Below are positions 19,922 through 27,935 of a stretch of DNA of 64,000 nucleotides, piece after piece. Origin of the DNA: CBDESN01 sp965242495. GTDB lineage: Bacteria; Pseudomonadota; Alphaproteobacteria; MPNO01. The notes beneath the pieces were generated by a model, which saw nothing but the letters and a program-made list of their open reading frames with translations, was not told the origin of the DNA and did no database searches. Each line of letters begins with the position of its first letter. Position 1 is the first letter of the stretch. The translations under genes were made by a program, and so were the position numbers. Location: contig OZ251446.1 of NCBI GenBank assembly GCA_965242495.1, positions 1,798,001-1,862,000 of the forward strand, given 5' to 3'.

Positions 19922-21880
19922 TTGAAGACCACATCCGCCGCCCGGCGGGACGACGCGGCATCGACGATCACGGTCACCCTGCCCGACGGCGGGACGCGCA
20001 GCTTCGACCGCCCGGCGACCGGGGCGGACGTCGCCGCCGCCATCGGGCCGGGCCTCGCCAAGGCCGCGATCGCGGTCCGGGTCGACGGCGAAGTCCGCGA
20101 CCTCCGCCGTCCGCTGGAGGGCGACGCCGGGATCGAGATCCTGACCCGCCGGTCGGCGGAGGCCCTGGAGCTGATCCGGCACGACGCGGCCCACGTCATG
20201 GCCGAGGCCGTCCAGGCGCTGTTCCCCGGAACCCAGGTCACCATCGGACCCACGATCGAGGACGGGTTCTATTACGACTTCGCCCGGGCGGAGCCCTTCT
20301 CCACCGGCGACCTCGACCGGATCGAGGCCGGGATGCGCGAGATCGTGGCCCGCGACCTGCCGATCCGGCGCGAGGTCTGGGACCGGGAGCGGGCGATCCG
20401 CTTCTTCCTCGACGCGGGCGAGACCTACAAGGCGGAGATCGTCCGCGCGCTTCCGGCCGGGGACGAGGTGACCGTCTACCGCCAGGGCGACTGGCTCGAC
20501 CTGTGCCGCGGGCCGCACCTCCCCTCGACCGGGCATGTCGGCGACGGCTTCAAGCTGCTGAAGGTCGCCGGCGCCTATTGGCGGGGCGATTCGCGCAACG
20601 AGATGCTGCAACGCATCTACGGGACCGCGTGGCGCGACGGCAAGGAGCTCGCGAGCCACCTGACGCGGCTCGAAGAGGCCGAGCGGCGCGACCATCGCCG
20701 GCTGGGGCGCGAGATGGACCTGTTCCACTTCCAGGAGGAGGCCCCCGGCGCCGTGTTCTGGCATCCGAACGGCTGGACCCTGTTCCGTTCGTTGATCGAC
20801 TACATGCGCCGGCGCCAGGATCGCGCCGGCTACGTCGAGATCTCGACGCCCGAGTTGATGGACCTCTCGCTGTGGCGGGCGTCCGGCCATTGGGAGACGT
20901 TCCGCGAGCACATGTACGTCAGCGAGACCGGGGACGGGCGCGTCTACGCGATCAAGCCGATGAACTGTCCCGGCGGAGTCCAGGTCTTCAAGCAGGGCGT
21001 CGTCAGCTATCGCGACCTGCCGCAGCGCATCGCCGAGTTCGGCAAGGTGCATCGCTACGAGCCGTCGGGGGCCCTGCACGGGCTGATGCGCGTGCGCGCC
21101 TTCACCCAGGACGATGCGCATATCTTCTGTACCGAGCGCCAGATGGAGGAGGAGTGCCGGACGGTGGTCGGGCTGATCCTCGACATCTACCGGGATTTCG
21201 GCTTCGAGGACGTGCGGATCAAATTCTCCGACCGGCCGGAAAAGCGCATCGGCGGCGACGAGGTCTGGGACAAGCTGGAGGGCGCGCTCCGGGGCGCGCT
21301 CGACGGCATGGGCTACGCCTACGACGTGAACCCGGGCGAGGGCGCGTTCTACGGCCCCAAGCTGGAATTCGTGCTCCGCGACGCGATCGGCCGGGACTGG
21401 CAATGCGGGACGCTCCAGGTCGACCTCAACCTCCCCGAACGGCTCGACGCGAGCTATGTCGGCGAGGACGGCCGGAAGCATCGCCCGGTGATGCTGCACC
21501 GCGCCCTGTTCGGGTCGCTCGAACGCTTCGCCGGCATCCTGCTCGAACACCATGCCGGGCGGCTGCCGCTGTGGCTCGCCCCGGTCCAGGTCCTGGTGGC
21601 GACGATCGTCTCGGATGCGGACGACTATGCGCGCGAGGTCCTGGCCGGGCTGCGGGCGGCGGGGCTGCGGGCCGCGGCCGACACGCGCAACGAAAAGATC
21701 GGCTACAAGATCCGCGAGCACAGCCTCGCCAGGATCCCGGCGATCTTCGTCGTCGGCCGCAACGAGTGCGAAACGCGCCAAGTCGCGCTGCGCCGGCTTG
21801 GCGACCGCAAGCAGGAAATCCTTGCGCTCGACGACGCGATCGCTAGACTCGCGGCGGAATCGCGCAGTCCCGCGGCGTAG
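19922..21880 (+). CDS. thrS: Threonine--tRNA ligase
   Basis: Charges tRNA-Thr; 652 residues against 642 in E. coli. An N-terminal TGS domain (TITVTLPDGGTRSFDRPATG, about 15-80) is followed by the editing domain with the HDAAHVMAEAVQALFPG zinc-type motif. The class II catalytic core has FRSLIDYMRRRQ, KPMNCPGGVQVFK and RVRAFTQDDAHIFC, and a C-terminal anticodon-binding domain begins near PLWLAPVQVLVAT. The start is the TTG at 19922; no ATG or GTG lies between the repeat cluster and the TGS domain in this frame. infC follows 38 bp downstream, as in many bacteria. Confidence 0.95.
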   Translation: MKTTSAARRDDAASTITVTLPDGGTRSFDRPATGADVAAAIGPGLAKAAIAVRVDGEVRDLRRPLEGDAGIEILTRRSAEALELIRHDAAHVMAEAVQALFPGTQVTIGPTIEDGFYYDFARAEPFSTGDLDRIEAGMREIVARDLPIRREVWDRERAIRFFLDAGETYKAEIVRALPAGDEVTVYRQGDWLDLCRGPHLPSTGHVGDGFKLLKVAGAYWRGDSRNEMLQRIYGTAWRDGKELASHLTRLEEAERRDHRRLGREMDLFHFQEEAPGAVFWHPNGWTLFRSLIDYMRRRQDRAGYVEISTPELMDLSLWRASGHWETFREHMYVSETGDGRVYAIKPMNCPGGVQVFKQGVVSYRDLPQRIAEFGKVHRYEPSGALHGLMRVRAFTQDDAHIFCTERQMEEECRTVVGLILDIYRDFGFEDVRIKFSDRPEKRIGGDEVWDKLEGALRGALDGMGYAYDVNPGEGAFYGPKLEFVLRDAIGRDWQCGTLQVDLNLPERLDASYVGEDGRKHRPVMLHRALFGSLERFAGILLEHHAGRLPLWLAPVQVLVATIVSDADDYAREVLAGLRAAGLRAAADTRNEKIGYKIREHSLARIPAIFVVGRNECETRQVALRRLGDRKQEILALDDAIARLAAESRSPAA

Positions 21881-21905
21881 GCCGCGGCGCGCGCGGGAAC
21901 CGGCA

Positions 21906-21921
21906 GGGAGGGAACTCCATA
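21906..21921 (+). promoter_or_regulatory. Shine-Dalgarno sequence and AUA start codon of infC
   Basis: GGGAGGGA (21906-21913) lies 5 nt before an ATA codon at 21919-21921. The conserved IF-3 sequence starts 17 codons later, and no ATG, GTG or TTG occurs in frame in between. The strong Shine-Dalgarno sequence with a rare start codon fits the known rule that IF-3 limits its own synthesis by rejecting non-standard starts. Confidence 0.85.
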
Positions 21922-22455
21922 GCAAGACCACCGATATTCGAACCCCCCAGGCGCGACGACCGCGGGGTCAATGACGGCATCAGCGCCGAAACGGTTCGAC
22001 TCATCGACGTCGACGGCAGCGTCGTCGGCGTCCTCGCGGTCTCGGATGCGCTCGCAAGAGCCAAGGCCCGCGGCCTTGATCTGGTCGAGGTGGCGCCCAA
22101 CGCCGAGCCTCCGGTCTGCAAGATCCTCGACTACGGCAAGCTCAAATACGAGAACCAGAAGAAGAAGAGCGAATCCCGCAAGAAGCAGAAGACGATCGAC
22201 GTCAAGGAGATCAAGCTGCGCCCGGGCATCGACGACCACGACTACGACGTCAAGATGCGCTCGATGCGCAAGTTCCTGGGCGAGGGCGACAAGGTCAAGG
22301 TCACGCTGCGGTTTCGCGGCCGCGAGATGGCGCATCAGAATCTCGGGCTGAAGGTGCTCGACCGGGTGCGCGACGACCTCGACGAGCTGGCCAAGGTCGA
22401 ACAATTCCCCAAGCTCGAAGGCCGCCAGATGGTCATGGTCGTGTCGCCGAGATAA
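21919..22455 (+). CDS. infC: Translation initiation factor IF-3
   Basis: Binds the 30S subunit and checks the start codon-initiator tRNA pairing. The 178-residue product matches the usual 173-180. The N-domain reads RGVNDGISAETVRLIDVDG and VEVAPNAEPPVCKILDYGK, the linker is Lys-rich (KKKSESRKKQK), and the C-domain has IKLRPGIDDHDYDVKMR and KVTLRFRGREMAHQ. The start codon is taken as AUA at 21919: starting at the first standard codon (GTG at 22090) would remove 57 residues, including most of the N-domain. Self-regulation through the unusual start is likely. Confidence 0.93.
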   Translation: MARPPIFEPPRRDDRGVNDGISAETVRLIDVDGSVVGVLAVSDALARAKARGLDLVEVAPNAEPPVCKILDYGKLKYENQKKKSESRKKQKTIDVKEIKLRPGIDDHDYDVKMRSMRKFLGEGDKVKVTLRFRGREMAHQNLGLKVLDRVRDDLDELAKVEQFPKLEGRQMVMVVSPR

Positions 22456-22880
22456 CCGCCCCGCCCGCCCGGGGGGAATGACGGATGGTTGGCGCATCCG
22501 CCTCCGTCATTCCCCCCGGGCGGGCGTCGGTTCAGCCGAACAAGCGCGCGAAATCCCTGGGCGCGCGGAGCCTGCCCCCCGCGAAAGCGGGGGAATGACG
22601 AGGAGGGGTGCGCCGACGGCCCCAGGAAGGCCATCGACTCGAGGTGGATACGCCCCCCCTTCCGTCATTCCCGCGAAAGCGGGAATCCATATTCGTATCC
22701 CGATTCCTGCTTCCATGGGGCCGAAGGGCCCGTGACGTCGGCTCGAGGCGGACGCCCAAGGACCCGTCCTTGCCCGCCCTGGATTCCCGCTTTCGCGGGA
22801 ATGACGAGGGGGGGGTGCGCCGACGGCCCCAGGAAGGCCATCGGCTCGAGGCGGATACGCCAACGGCGGGGCGAATCTTT
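22456..22880 (+). repeat. Mosaic palindromic repeat cluster after infC
   Basis: No gene is evident. Palindrome copies lie near 22665 and 22785 in opposite orientations. A partial 110-130 bp element (GGGCGTCGGTTCAGCCGAAC to GGGGGAATGACG) lies at about 22515-22600. Spacers again carry CTCGAGGCGGATACGCC. The cluster ends just before a strong promoter. Confidence 0.85.
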
Positions 22881-22900
22881 CGTTCGACCGAATTTTCCGC

Positions 22901-22929
22901 TTGACAAATGGGAATTCCTGTGTTATCGT
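22901..22929 (+). promoter_or_regulatory. Sigma-70 promoter of leader module E1
   Basis: TTGACA (22901-22906), 17-bp spacer, TATCGT (22924-22929). The -35 box is a perfect consensus and the spacing ideal. It points toward rpmI-rplT. The homologous promoter of module E2 lies at 50209-50237 on the other strand. Confidence 0.85.
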
Positions 22930-22936
22930 CTCCCCA

Positions 22937-23355
22937 CAATCGACGGATGCGACCGGAGCCCCGCGGCGGATCGCTGGCGGGGTTTTCGCCGCCCGAACCG
23001 GAGCACCGCATGAGCTGGCTCGCCGCAATCGAAGATTGCATACCCGCCGCCGCGCCGCCCGCCGGCGCGGCCCCGTCCGCCGCCCCGGCCCGGTCGGCCG
23101 CATCGAGGCGGCGCAGCGCCCCGGCAGGCGGTTTCGGAGGCCGAATCCTCCCTGCTTCTCGCCTGCTTTCGCCTTGCGTTTGACCCCTTTTCGCCCTGCT
23201 TTTTCCCTGTTTTTTCGGAGCAACCCCTTGAAATACAACGATATCCGGAATTTTCGCCGCCAACGAGGCGACGTTCCATCCCCTCGCGCCGTCCGGCGCG
23301 CCGGATCGGGGCGGATCCGGCGGCCGCACCCGTCGCAATCGGCGGTTGTACTCGA
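22937..23355 (+). other. Leader/RNA module E1 upstream of rpmI-rplT
   Basis: A non-repeat intergenic block of about 420 bp that is homologous to the block upstream of miaA on the other strand (49788-50200). Landmarks in order are the intrinsic-terminator hairpin (22959-22986), the small hairpin GCAATC-GAA-GATTGC (23025-23039), a T-rich tract (about 23150-23220), the word TTGAAATACAACGA (23228-23241) and a second small hairpin GCAATC-GGC-GGTTGT (23335-23349). Distances match the other copy to within 1-3 nt. Short frames exist (for example from ATG 23010, sharing AIEDCI with the other copy), but codon-level conservation is poor, so a structured RNA is favoured. About 170 bp of GC-rich sequence without features follows before rpmI. 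Confidence 0.7.
22959..22986 (+). terminator. Intrinsic terminator/attenuator of module E1
   Basis: Stem CCCCGC (22959-22964) with GCGGGG (22977-22982), an inner GCG-GAT-CGC pairing and TTTT at 22983-22986. It begins about 20 nt after the expected transcription start, so it would release an RNA of roughly 50 nt or act as an attenuator for rpmI-rplT. Confidence 0.75.
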
Positions 23356-23526
23356 TGCGCCTTCCTGCCCCGCCGTCCCGCCCGCCGTCCCGCATGCCTC
23401 GAACCGGGACGCCCCCTTGCGTCGGCGCGGCGGCGCCGTTACAACCCGCCCGTCGCCGAGCGGTCCGGCCGTATGGGCATGCCGGGACGCCCCGGCTCCG
23501 TCGAACCCAGGCGCGGGAGGCGCGAA

Positions 23527-23724
23527 ATGCCCAAGTTGAAGTCCAAGAGCGGCGCCAAGAAGCGCTTCCGTTCGACCGCCAGCGGCAAGATGCGGAGCAA
23601 TTTCGGCTTCAAGCGCCACAACCTCCGCAAACGGACGCAGAAGATGAAGCGCAAGGCGCGCGGCACGCGGATCATGGCCGGGGCCGACGCCAGGATCGTG
23701 CGCTCCTACCTGCCTTACGCCTGA
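23527..23724 (+). CDS. rpmI: 50S ribosomal protein L35
   Basis: Small basic ribosomal protein of 65 residues, the standard length. The sequence MPKLKSKSGAKKRFRSTASG and the HNLRKRTQKMKR segment are diagnostic. GGGAGG precedes the ATG by 7 nt. It lies 10 bp from rplT and about 600 bp after the E1 promoter, whose leader may control it. Confidence 0.97.
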   Translation: MPKLKSKSGAKKRFRSTASGKMRSNFGFKRHNLRKRTQKMKRKARGTRIMAGADARIVRSYLPYA

Positions 23725-23734
23725 GGGGGGCGCC

Positions 23735-24112
23735 ATGGCGCGAGTCACGCGGGGCGTCACGCGGCACGCCCGTCACAAGAAGCTCCTGGGCCGCGCCCGC
23801 GGCTACCGGGAGCGCAACCGCACCAGCTTCCGGGTCGCCATCCAGCGGGTCGAGAAGGGGCTGCAATACGCCTATCGGGACCGCCGGACGCGGAAGCGGA
23901 ACTTCCGCGCGCTCTGGATTCAGCGCATCAACGCCGGCGTCCGCGCGCGCGGCCTGACCTATTCGCAGTTCATGAACGGGGTCAAACGCGCCGGCATCGA
24001 GATCGACCGCAAGATGCTGGCGGACCTCGCGGTGCGCGAACCCGAAGCCTTCGAGTCGATCGTCGAGCAGGCGCGGTCCGCGCTGAGCCGGCCGGGCCGA
24101 GAGTCGGTTTGA
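23735..24112 (+). CDS. rplT: 50S ribosomal protein L20
   Basis: Early 23S rRNA-binding assembly protein, 125 residues (E. coli 118). It begins MARVTRGVTRHARHKKLLGR and has YRERNRTSFRVAIQRVEKG and the globular C-terminal part WIQRINAGVRARGLTYSQFM. L20 represses its own operon in several bacteria, so the long leader upstream of rpmI is a natural place for such control here; this is inference. The last codons read into the recurring word GTCGGTTTGAGAA. Confidence 0.97.
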   Translation: MARVTRGVTRHARHKKLLGRARGYRERNRTSFRVAIQRVEKGLQYAYRDRRTRKRNFRALWIQRINAGVRARGLTYSQFMNGVKRAGIEIDRKMLADLAVREPEAFESIVEQARSALSRPGRESV

Positions 24113-24414
24113 GAATCGCGCTCGTCCATGAGACTCGTCCCCGGCGAGAAGGCTTCGTCCGAGATGGATTCCCGCCTTCGCGGGAATGACGGATTGTTGG
24201 CGTATCCGCCCCGAGCCGCCGGCCTCCCCCGGACCATCGTCACAGCCCCCTCCGTCATTCCCGCGAAAGCGGGAATCCAGGGCGGGAAAGGACGGGTCCT
24301 TGGGCGTGTCCGCCTCGACCGACGGCCTTCGTCGGGCCGTCGTCACGGGCCCCCCTCGTCATTCCCGCGAAAGCGGGAATCCAGGGCGGGACCCGATTTC
24401 CCGGGCGGACTCTG
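24113..24414 (+). repeat. Mosaic palindromic repeat cluster between rplT and pheS
   Basis: The boundary word GAGAAGGCTTCGTCCGAGATGG (24152-24173) opens the cluster. Palindromes follow at about 24167, 24258 and 24360, with C-runs and CGTCGTCACGG-type spacers between them. The cluster runs to within 30 bp of pheS, so pheS may depend on read-through from rplT or on an unrecognised promoter in the cluster. Confidence 0.8.
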
Positions 24415-25491
24415 ATGGAAGACCTCGACCGACTCCGCGACGAATATCTCGGCCGGGCCGCGGGCGCCGCCAGCGTCGAAGCCCTGGAGGCGGTCCGCGT
24501 CGCCGCGTTCGGCCGCAAGGGCGCGATCGCCGGGCGCATGAAGGCGCTGGGCGCGATGGCGCCCGAAGCGCGCAAGGCCGCCGGGCGCGCGCTCAACGAC
24601 GTGAAGTCGGCCGTCGCCGACGCGCTCGAAGCGCGCAGGAGCGCGCTCGAACGGGCCGAGCTCGACGCCCGTCTCGCGACCGATCGGATCGACGTGACCC
24701 TGCCGGCGCGGCCGCAGCCGGAGGGCCGCATCCACCCGATCAGCCAGACCATCGACGAGATGACGGCGATCTTCTGCGAGATGGGCTTCGTCGTCGCCGA
24801 GGGACCCGACATCGAGGACGACTTCCACAATTTCAGCGCCCTCAACGTCCCGCCGGAGCATCCGGCGCGCCAGGATCACGACACCTTCTATCTGGCGGCG
24901 CGGGCGGACGGACGGCGGCCGCTGCTGCGCACCCATACTTCGCCGGTCCAGGTGCGCACCATGCGCAACGCGGCGCCGCCGATCCGGATCGTCGCGCCGG
25001 GGCGCGCCTACCGCGCCGACCACGACGCGACGCACTCGCCGATGTTCCATCAGATCGAGGCGCTGGTCGTCGACGAGACGACCCATATGGGCCACCTCAA
25101 GGGCTGCATCGTCGAGTTCTGCCGCAGCTATTTCGACGCCGACGACCTGCCGGTCCGCTTCCGCCCCAGCTTCTTCCCCTTCACCGAGCCCTCGGCCGAG
25201 GTCGACATCGGCTGCCGGCGCGACGCCGGCGGCCTGACCATCGGCGCCGGCGGCGACTGGCTGGAGATCATGGGATGCGGCATGGTCCATCCCAAGGTGC
25301 TGGAGAACTGCGGCGTCGATTCCGACCGCTATCAGGGCTTCGCCTTCGGCATGGGCGTCGAGCGCGCCGCGATGCTGAAATACGGCATCCCGGACCTCCG
25401 GGCCTTCTACGACCCGGACCTGCGCTGGCTCCGGCATTACGGGTTCCAGCCCCTCGACGTCCCCTCGGTCGCGACCGGGCTCGGGCGATGA
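24415..25491 (+). CDS. pheS: Phenylalanine--tRNA ligase alpha subunit
   Basis: Catalytic subunit of the alpha2-beta2 PheRS, 358 residues, typical for alphaproteobacteria. An N-terminal coiled-coil tRNA-binding region (about 1-85) is followed by the class II core: motif 1 HPISQTIDEMTAIFCEMGF, motif 2 in RIVAPGRAYRADHDATHSPM with FHQIEALVVDE, and motif 3 FAFGMGVERAAMLKYGIPDL. The last bases overlap the pheT start (ATGA), giving translational coupling. Confidence 0.97.
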   Translation: MEDLDRLRDEYLGRAAGAASVEALEAVRVAAFGRKGAIAGRMKALGAMAPEARKAAGRALNDVKSAVADALEARRSALERAELDARLATDRIDVTLPARPQPEGRIHPISQTIDEMTAIFCEMGFVVAEGPDIEDDFHNFSALNVPPEHPARQDHDTFYLAARADGRRPLLRTHTSPVQVRTMRNAAPPIRIVAPGRAYRADHDATHSPMFHQIEALVVDETTHMGHLKGCIVEFCRSYFDADDLPVRFRPSFFPFTEPSAEVDIGCRRDAGGLTIGAGGDWLEIMGCGMVHPKVLENCGVDSDRYQGFAFGMGVERAAMLKYGIPDLRAFYDPDLRWLRHYGFQPLDVPSVATGLGR

Positions 25492-27935
25492 AGTTCACGC
25501 TGGGCTGGCTGCGGGAGCATCTCGACACCGAGGCCTCGCTGGAGGAGATCGCCGAACGGCTGCCCATGATCGGGCTGGAGGTCGAGGCCGTGGAGGATCG
25601 CGCCGGCGGGCTCGCGGCCTTCGTCGTGGGCCTCGTGACCGAAGCGCGCCCGCACCCCAACGCCGACCGGCTGCGGCTGTGCCGGGTGGACGTGGGCGGG
25701 GAGACCCATGAGGTCGTGTGCGGGGCGCCCAATGCGCGCGCCGGCATGAAGGGCGTGTTCGCCGGCGAAGGCGCCTGGATCCCCGGAACCGGGACGCGGC
25801 TCGCGCGGACCACGATCCGCGGCGTCGAAAGCGCCGGGATGCTGTGTTCGGAACGCGAACTCGGCGTATCCGACGACCACGACTCGATCGTCGAACTGCC
25901 CGCGGCCGCCGAGATCGGCGGGCCGGCGGCCGAGGCGATGGGCCTGGGCGACCCCGTCATCGAGATCGCCCTCACGCCCAACCGGGCCGACTGCGCCGCG
26001 GTGCGCGGCGTCGCCCGCGACCTCGCCGCGGCCGGGCTCGGCGCGCTCCGCCCGCTGGACGCAGCCCCCGTCGCCGGCCGCTTCGCCAGCCCGCTCCGAT
26101 GGCGGCGCGACTTCGCGCCCGCCGCCGCCGACGCCTGCCCGCTGGTCGTCGGCCGCTACTTCCGCAACGTCCGCAACGGACCCAGCCCGAAATGGCTCCA
26201 GGACCGGCTGACCGCGGTCGGCCTCAGGCCGATCTCCGCCCTGGTCGACGTCACCAACTTCGTCACCCTCGACCTGGCGCGGCCGCTCCACGTCTTCGAC
26301 GCCGACAAGATCGCCGGCGATCCGGTGATGCGGCTGGCGCGCGACGGCGAGCGGCTCGCCGCCCTCGACGGCAAGACCTACGAGCTCGACCGCGAGACGA
26401 CGGTGATCGCCGACGACCGGGACGTCCTCGCCATCGGCGGCGTCATGGGCGGCGAACCGTCGGGCTGCTCGGCGGCGACGACCAACGTCTTTCTCGAGGT
26501 CGCCCTGTTCGATCCGGTCCGCACCGCCGCCGCCGGGCGCAAGCTCGGCATCGCGTCGGATGCGCGCTACCGGTTCGAACGCGGCGTCGATCCGACCTCG
26601 GCGCAATGGGGGGCGGAGGTCGCCGCGCGGCTGATCCTCGACGTCTGCGGCGGCGAGGCGAGCGAACCGGTCAGCGCCGGCGAGACGCCCGGATGGGAGC
26701 GGCGCGTCACGCTCCGCCATTCCCGCATCGCCTCCCTGAGCGGGGCCCGGATCTCCCGCGACGAGGCCGAGGCGACGTTGAACCGGCTGGGCTTCGCCGC
26801 CGTCGCGAACGGCGACGACGTCTCGGCCTCGGTCCCGCCCTGGCGCCCGGACGTCGACGGCGAAGCGGACCTGGTGGAGGAAGTGCTGCGCATCCGGGGC
26901 TTCGACCGCATCCCGGCGGTCCCGCTGCCGCGCGCGGAATCCGTCCCGCGGCCCGCGCTCGACGCCGCGCAGCGCCGGACGGGCCGCGTGCGGCGCGCCC
27001 TCGCCGCGCGCGGGCTGGTGGAGGCGATCACCTTCTCGTTCCTGTCCGGAGAACGCGCGCGCCCGTTCGGCGACGGCGATGGCGACGATGCCGACGGCGA
27101 CGGGATGGCGCGGCTGAGCAACCCGATCAGCGCCGATCTCGACGCGATGCGTCCGTCGCTGCTGCCCAACCTGGTCGACGCCGCCGGGCGCAACGACGCC
27201 CGCGGCGTCGGCGACGCCGCGCTGTTCGAGGTCGGGCCGCAATTCGCGGACGCGACGCCCGAGGGCCAGTCGCTGGCCGCCGCGGGCGTGCGCGCCGGCG
27301 CCGCCGCCCCGCGGCATTGGGACGCGCGGCCGCGCCAAGCCGACGCCTTCGACGCGAAAGCGGACGCGCTCGCCGCGCTCGCCGCCGCGGGCGCGCCGGC
27401 GGCGGGCCTGCGAACGTCGGCGGGCGCGCCGGGGCGCTACCATCCCGGCCGGTCCGGGACGCTGCGGCTGGGGGCCGACGCGCTGGGCCATTTCGGCGAG
27501 CTCCATCCGGCCCTTCTCCGCCGGCTGGACGTCCGCGCGCCCGTCGCGGCGTTCGAGGTCTTTCTCGACCGCGTCCCGTTGCGCCGGGAACGGCGCGCCT
27601 CGGGCGGCAAGGCGCTGGACCTGCCGACGCTCCAGCCCGTCTCGCGCGATTTCGCCTTCCTGGTCGCCGACGACGTCCAGGCGGATGCGGTGGTCCGCGC
27701 GGCGCGGAGCGCCGACCGCGAGTTGATCGTCGACGTATCGGTGTTCGACGTCTATCGCGGCGCCGGGCTTCCCGACGGCGAGAAGTCCGTCGCCGTCGCG
27801 GTGACCCTGCAACCGCGCAGGGCCACGCTCACCGACGGCGAAATCGACGCCGTGAGCGGCAGGATCGCGGCGGCCGTCGGCAAGGCGACCGGCGGAGCGC
27901 TCCGCGGCCGGGAGGCGGCGGGCGTCGTCCGATGA
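25488..27935 (+). CDS. pheT: Phenylalanine--tRNA ligase beta subunit
   Basis: Editing and tRNA-binding subunit of PheRS, 815 residues (E. coli 795). In order: N-terminal MKFTLGWLREHLDTEASLEE, a tRNA-binding OB fold (about 40-150), the B3/B4 editing module (KWLQDRLTAVGLRPISALVD), B5, and the C-terminal FDX-ACB domain (LQPVSRDFAFLVADDV). The start overlaps the pheS stop, and the stop overlaps the lepA start, so pheS-pheT-lepA is probably one transcriptional unit. Confidence 0.97.
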   Translation: MKFTLGWLREHLDTEASLEEIAERLPMIGLEVEAVEDRAGGLAAFVVGLVTEARPHPNADRLRLCRVDVGGETHEVVCGAPNARAGMKGVFAGEGAWIPGTGTRLARTTIRGVESAGMLCSERELGVSDDHDSIVELPAAAEIGGPAAEAMGLGDPVIEIALTPNRADCAAVRGVARDLAAAGLGALRPLDAAPVAGRFASPLRWRRDFAPAAADACPLVVGRYFRNVRNGPSPKWLQDRLTAVGLRPISALVDVTNFVTLDLARPLHVFDADKIAGDPVMRLARDGERLAALDGKTYELDRETTVIADDRDVLAIGGVMGGEPSGCSAATTNVFLEVALFDPVRTAAAGRKLGIASDARYRFERGVDPTSAQWGAEVAARLILDVCGGEASEPVSAGETPGWERRVTLRHSRIASLSGARISRDEAEATLNRLGFAAVANGDDVSASVPPWRPDVDGEADLVEEVLRIRGFDRIPAVPLPRAESVPRPALDAAQRRTGRVRRALAARGLVEAITFSFLSGERARPFGDGDGDDADGDGMARLSNPISADLDAMRPSLLPNLVDAAGRNDARGVGDAALFEVGPQFADATPEGQSLAAAGVRAGAAAPRHWDARPRQADAFDAKADALAALAAAGAPAAGLRTSAGAPGRYHPGRSGTLRLGADALGHFGELHPALLRRLDVRAPVAAFEVFLDRVPLRRERRASGGKALDLPTLQPVSRDFAFLVADDVQADAVVRAARSADRELIVDVSVFDVYRGAGLPDGEKSVAVAVTLQPRRATLTDGEIDAVSGRIAAAVGKATGGALRGREAAGVVR

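Noticed and set aside
22908..23183. A short protein gene in module E1 (MSWLAAIEDCI... and its counterpart in E2)
   Set aside because: Only a few residues around AIEDCI are shared, in a stretch where the nucleotide hairpin itself is conserved, and the frames end at different lengths. A small coding role is not excluded.
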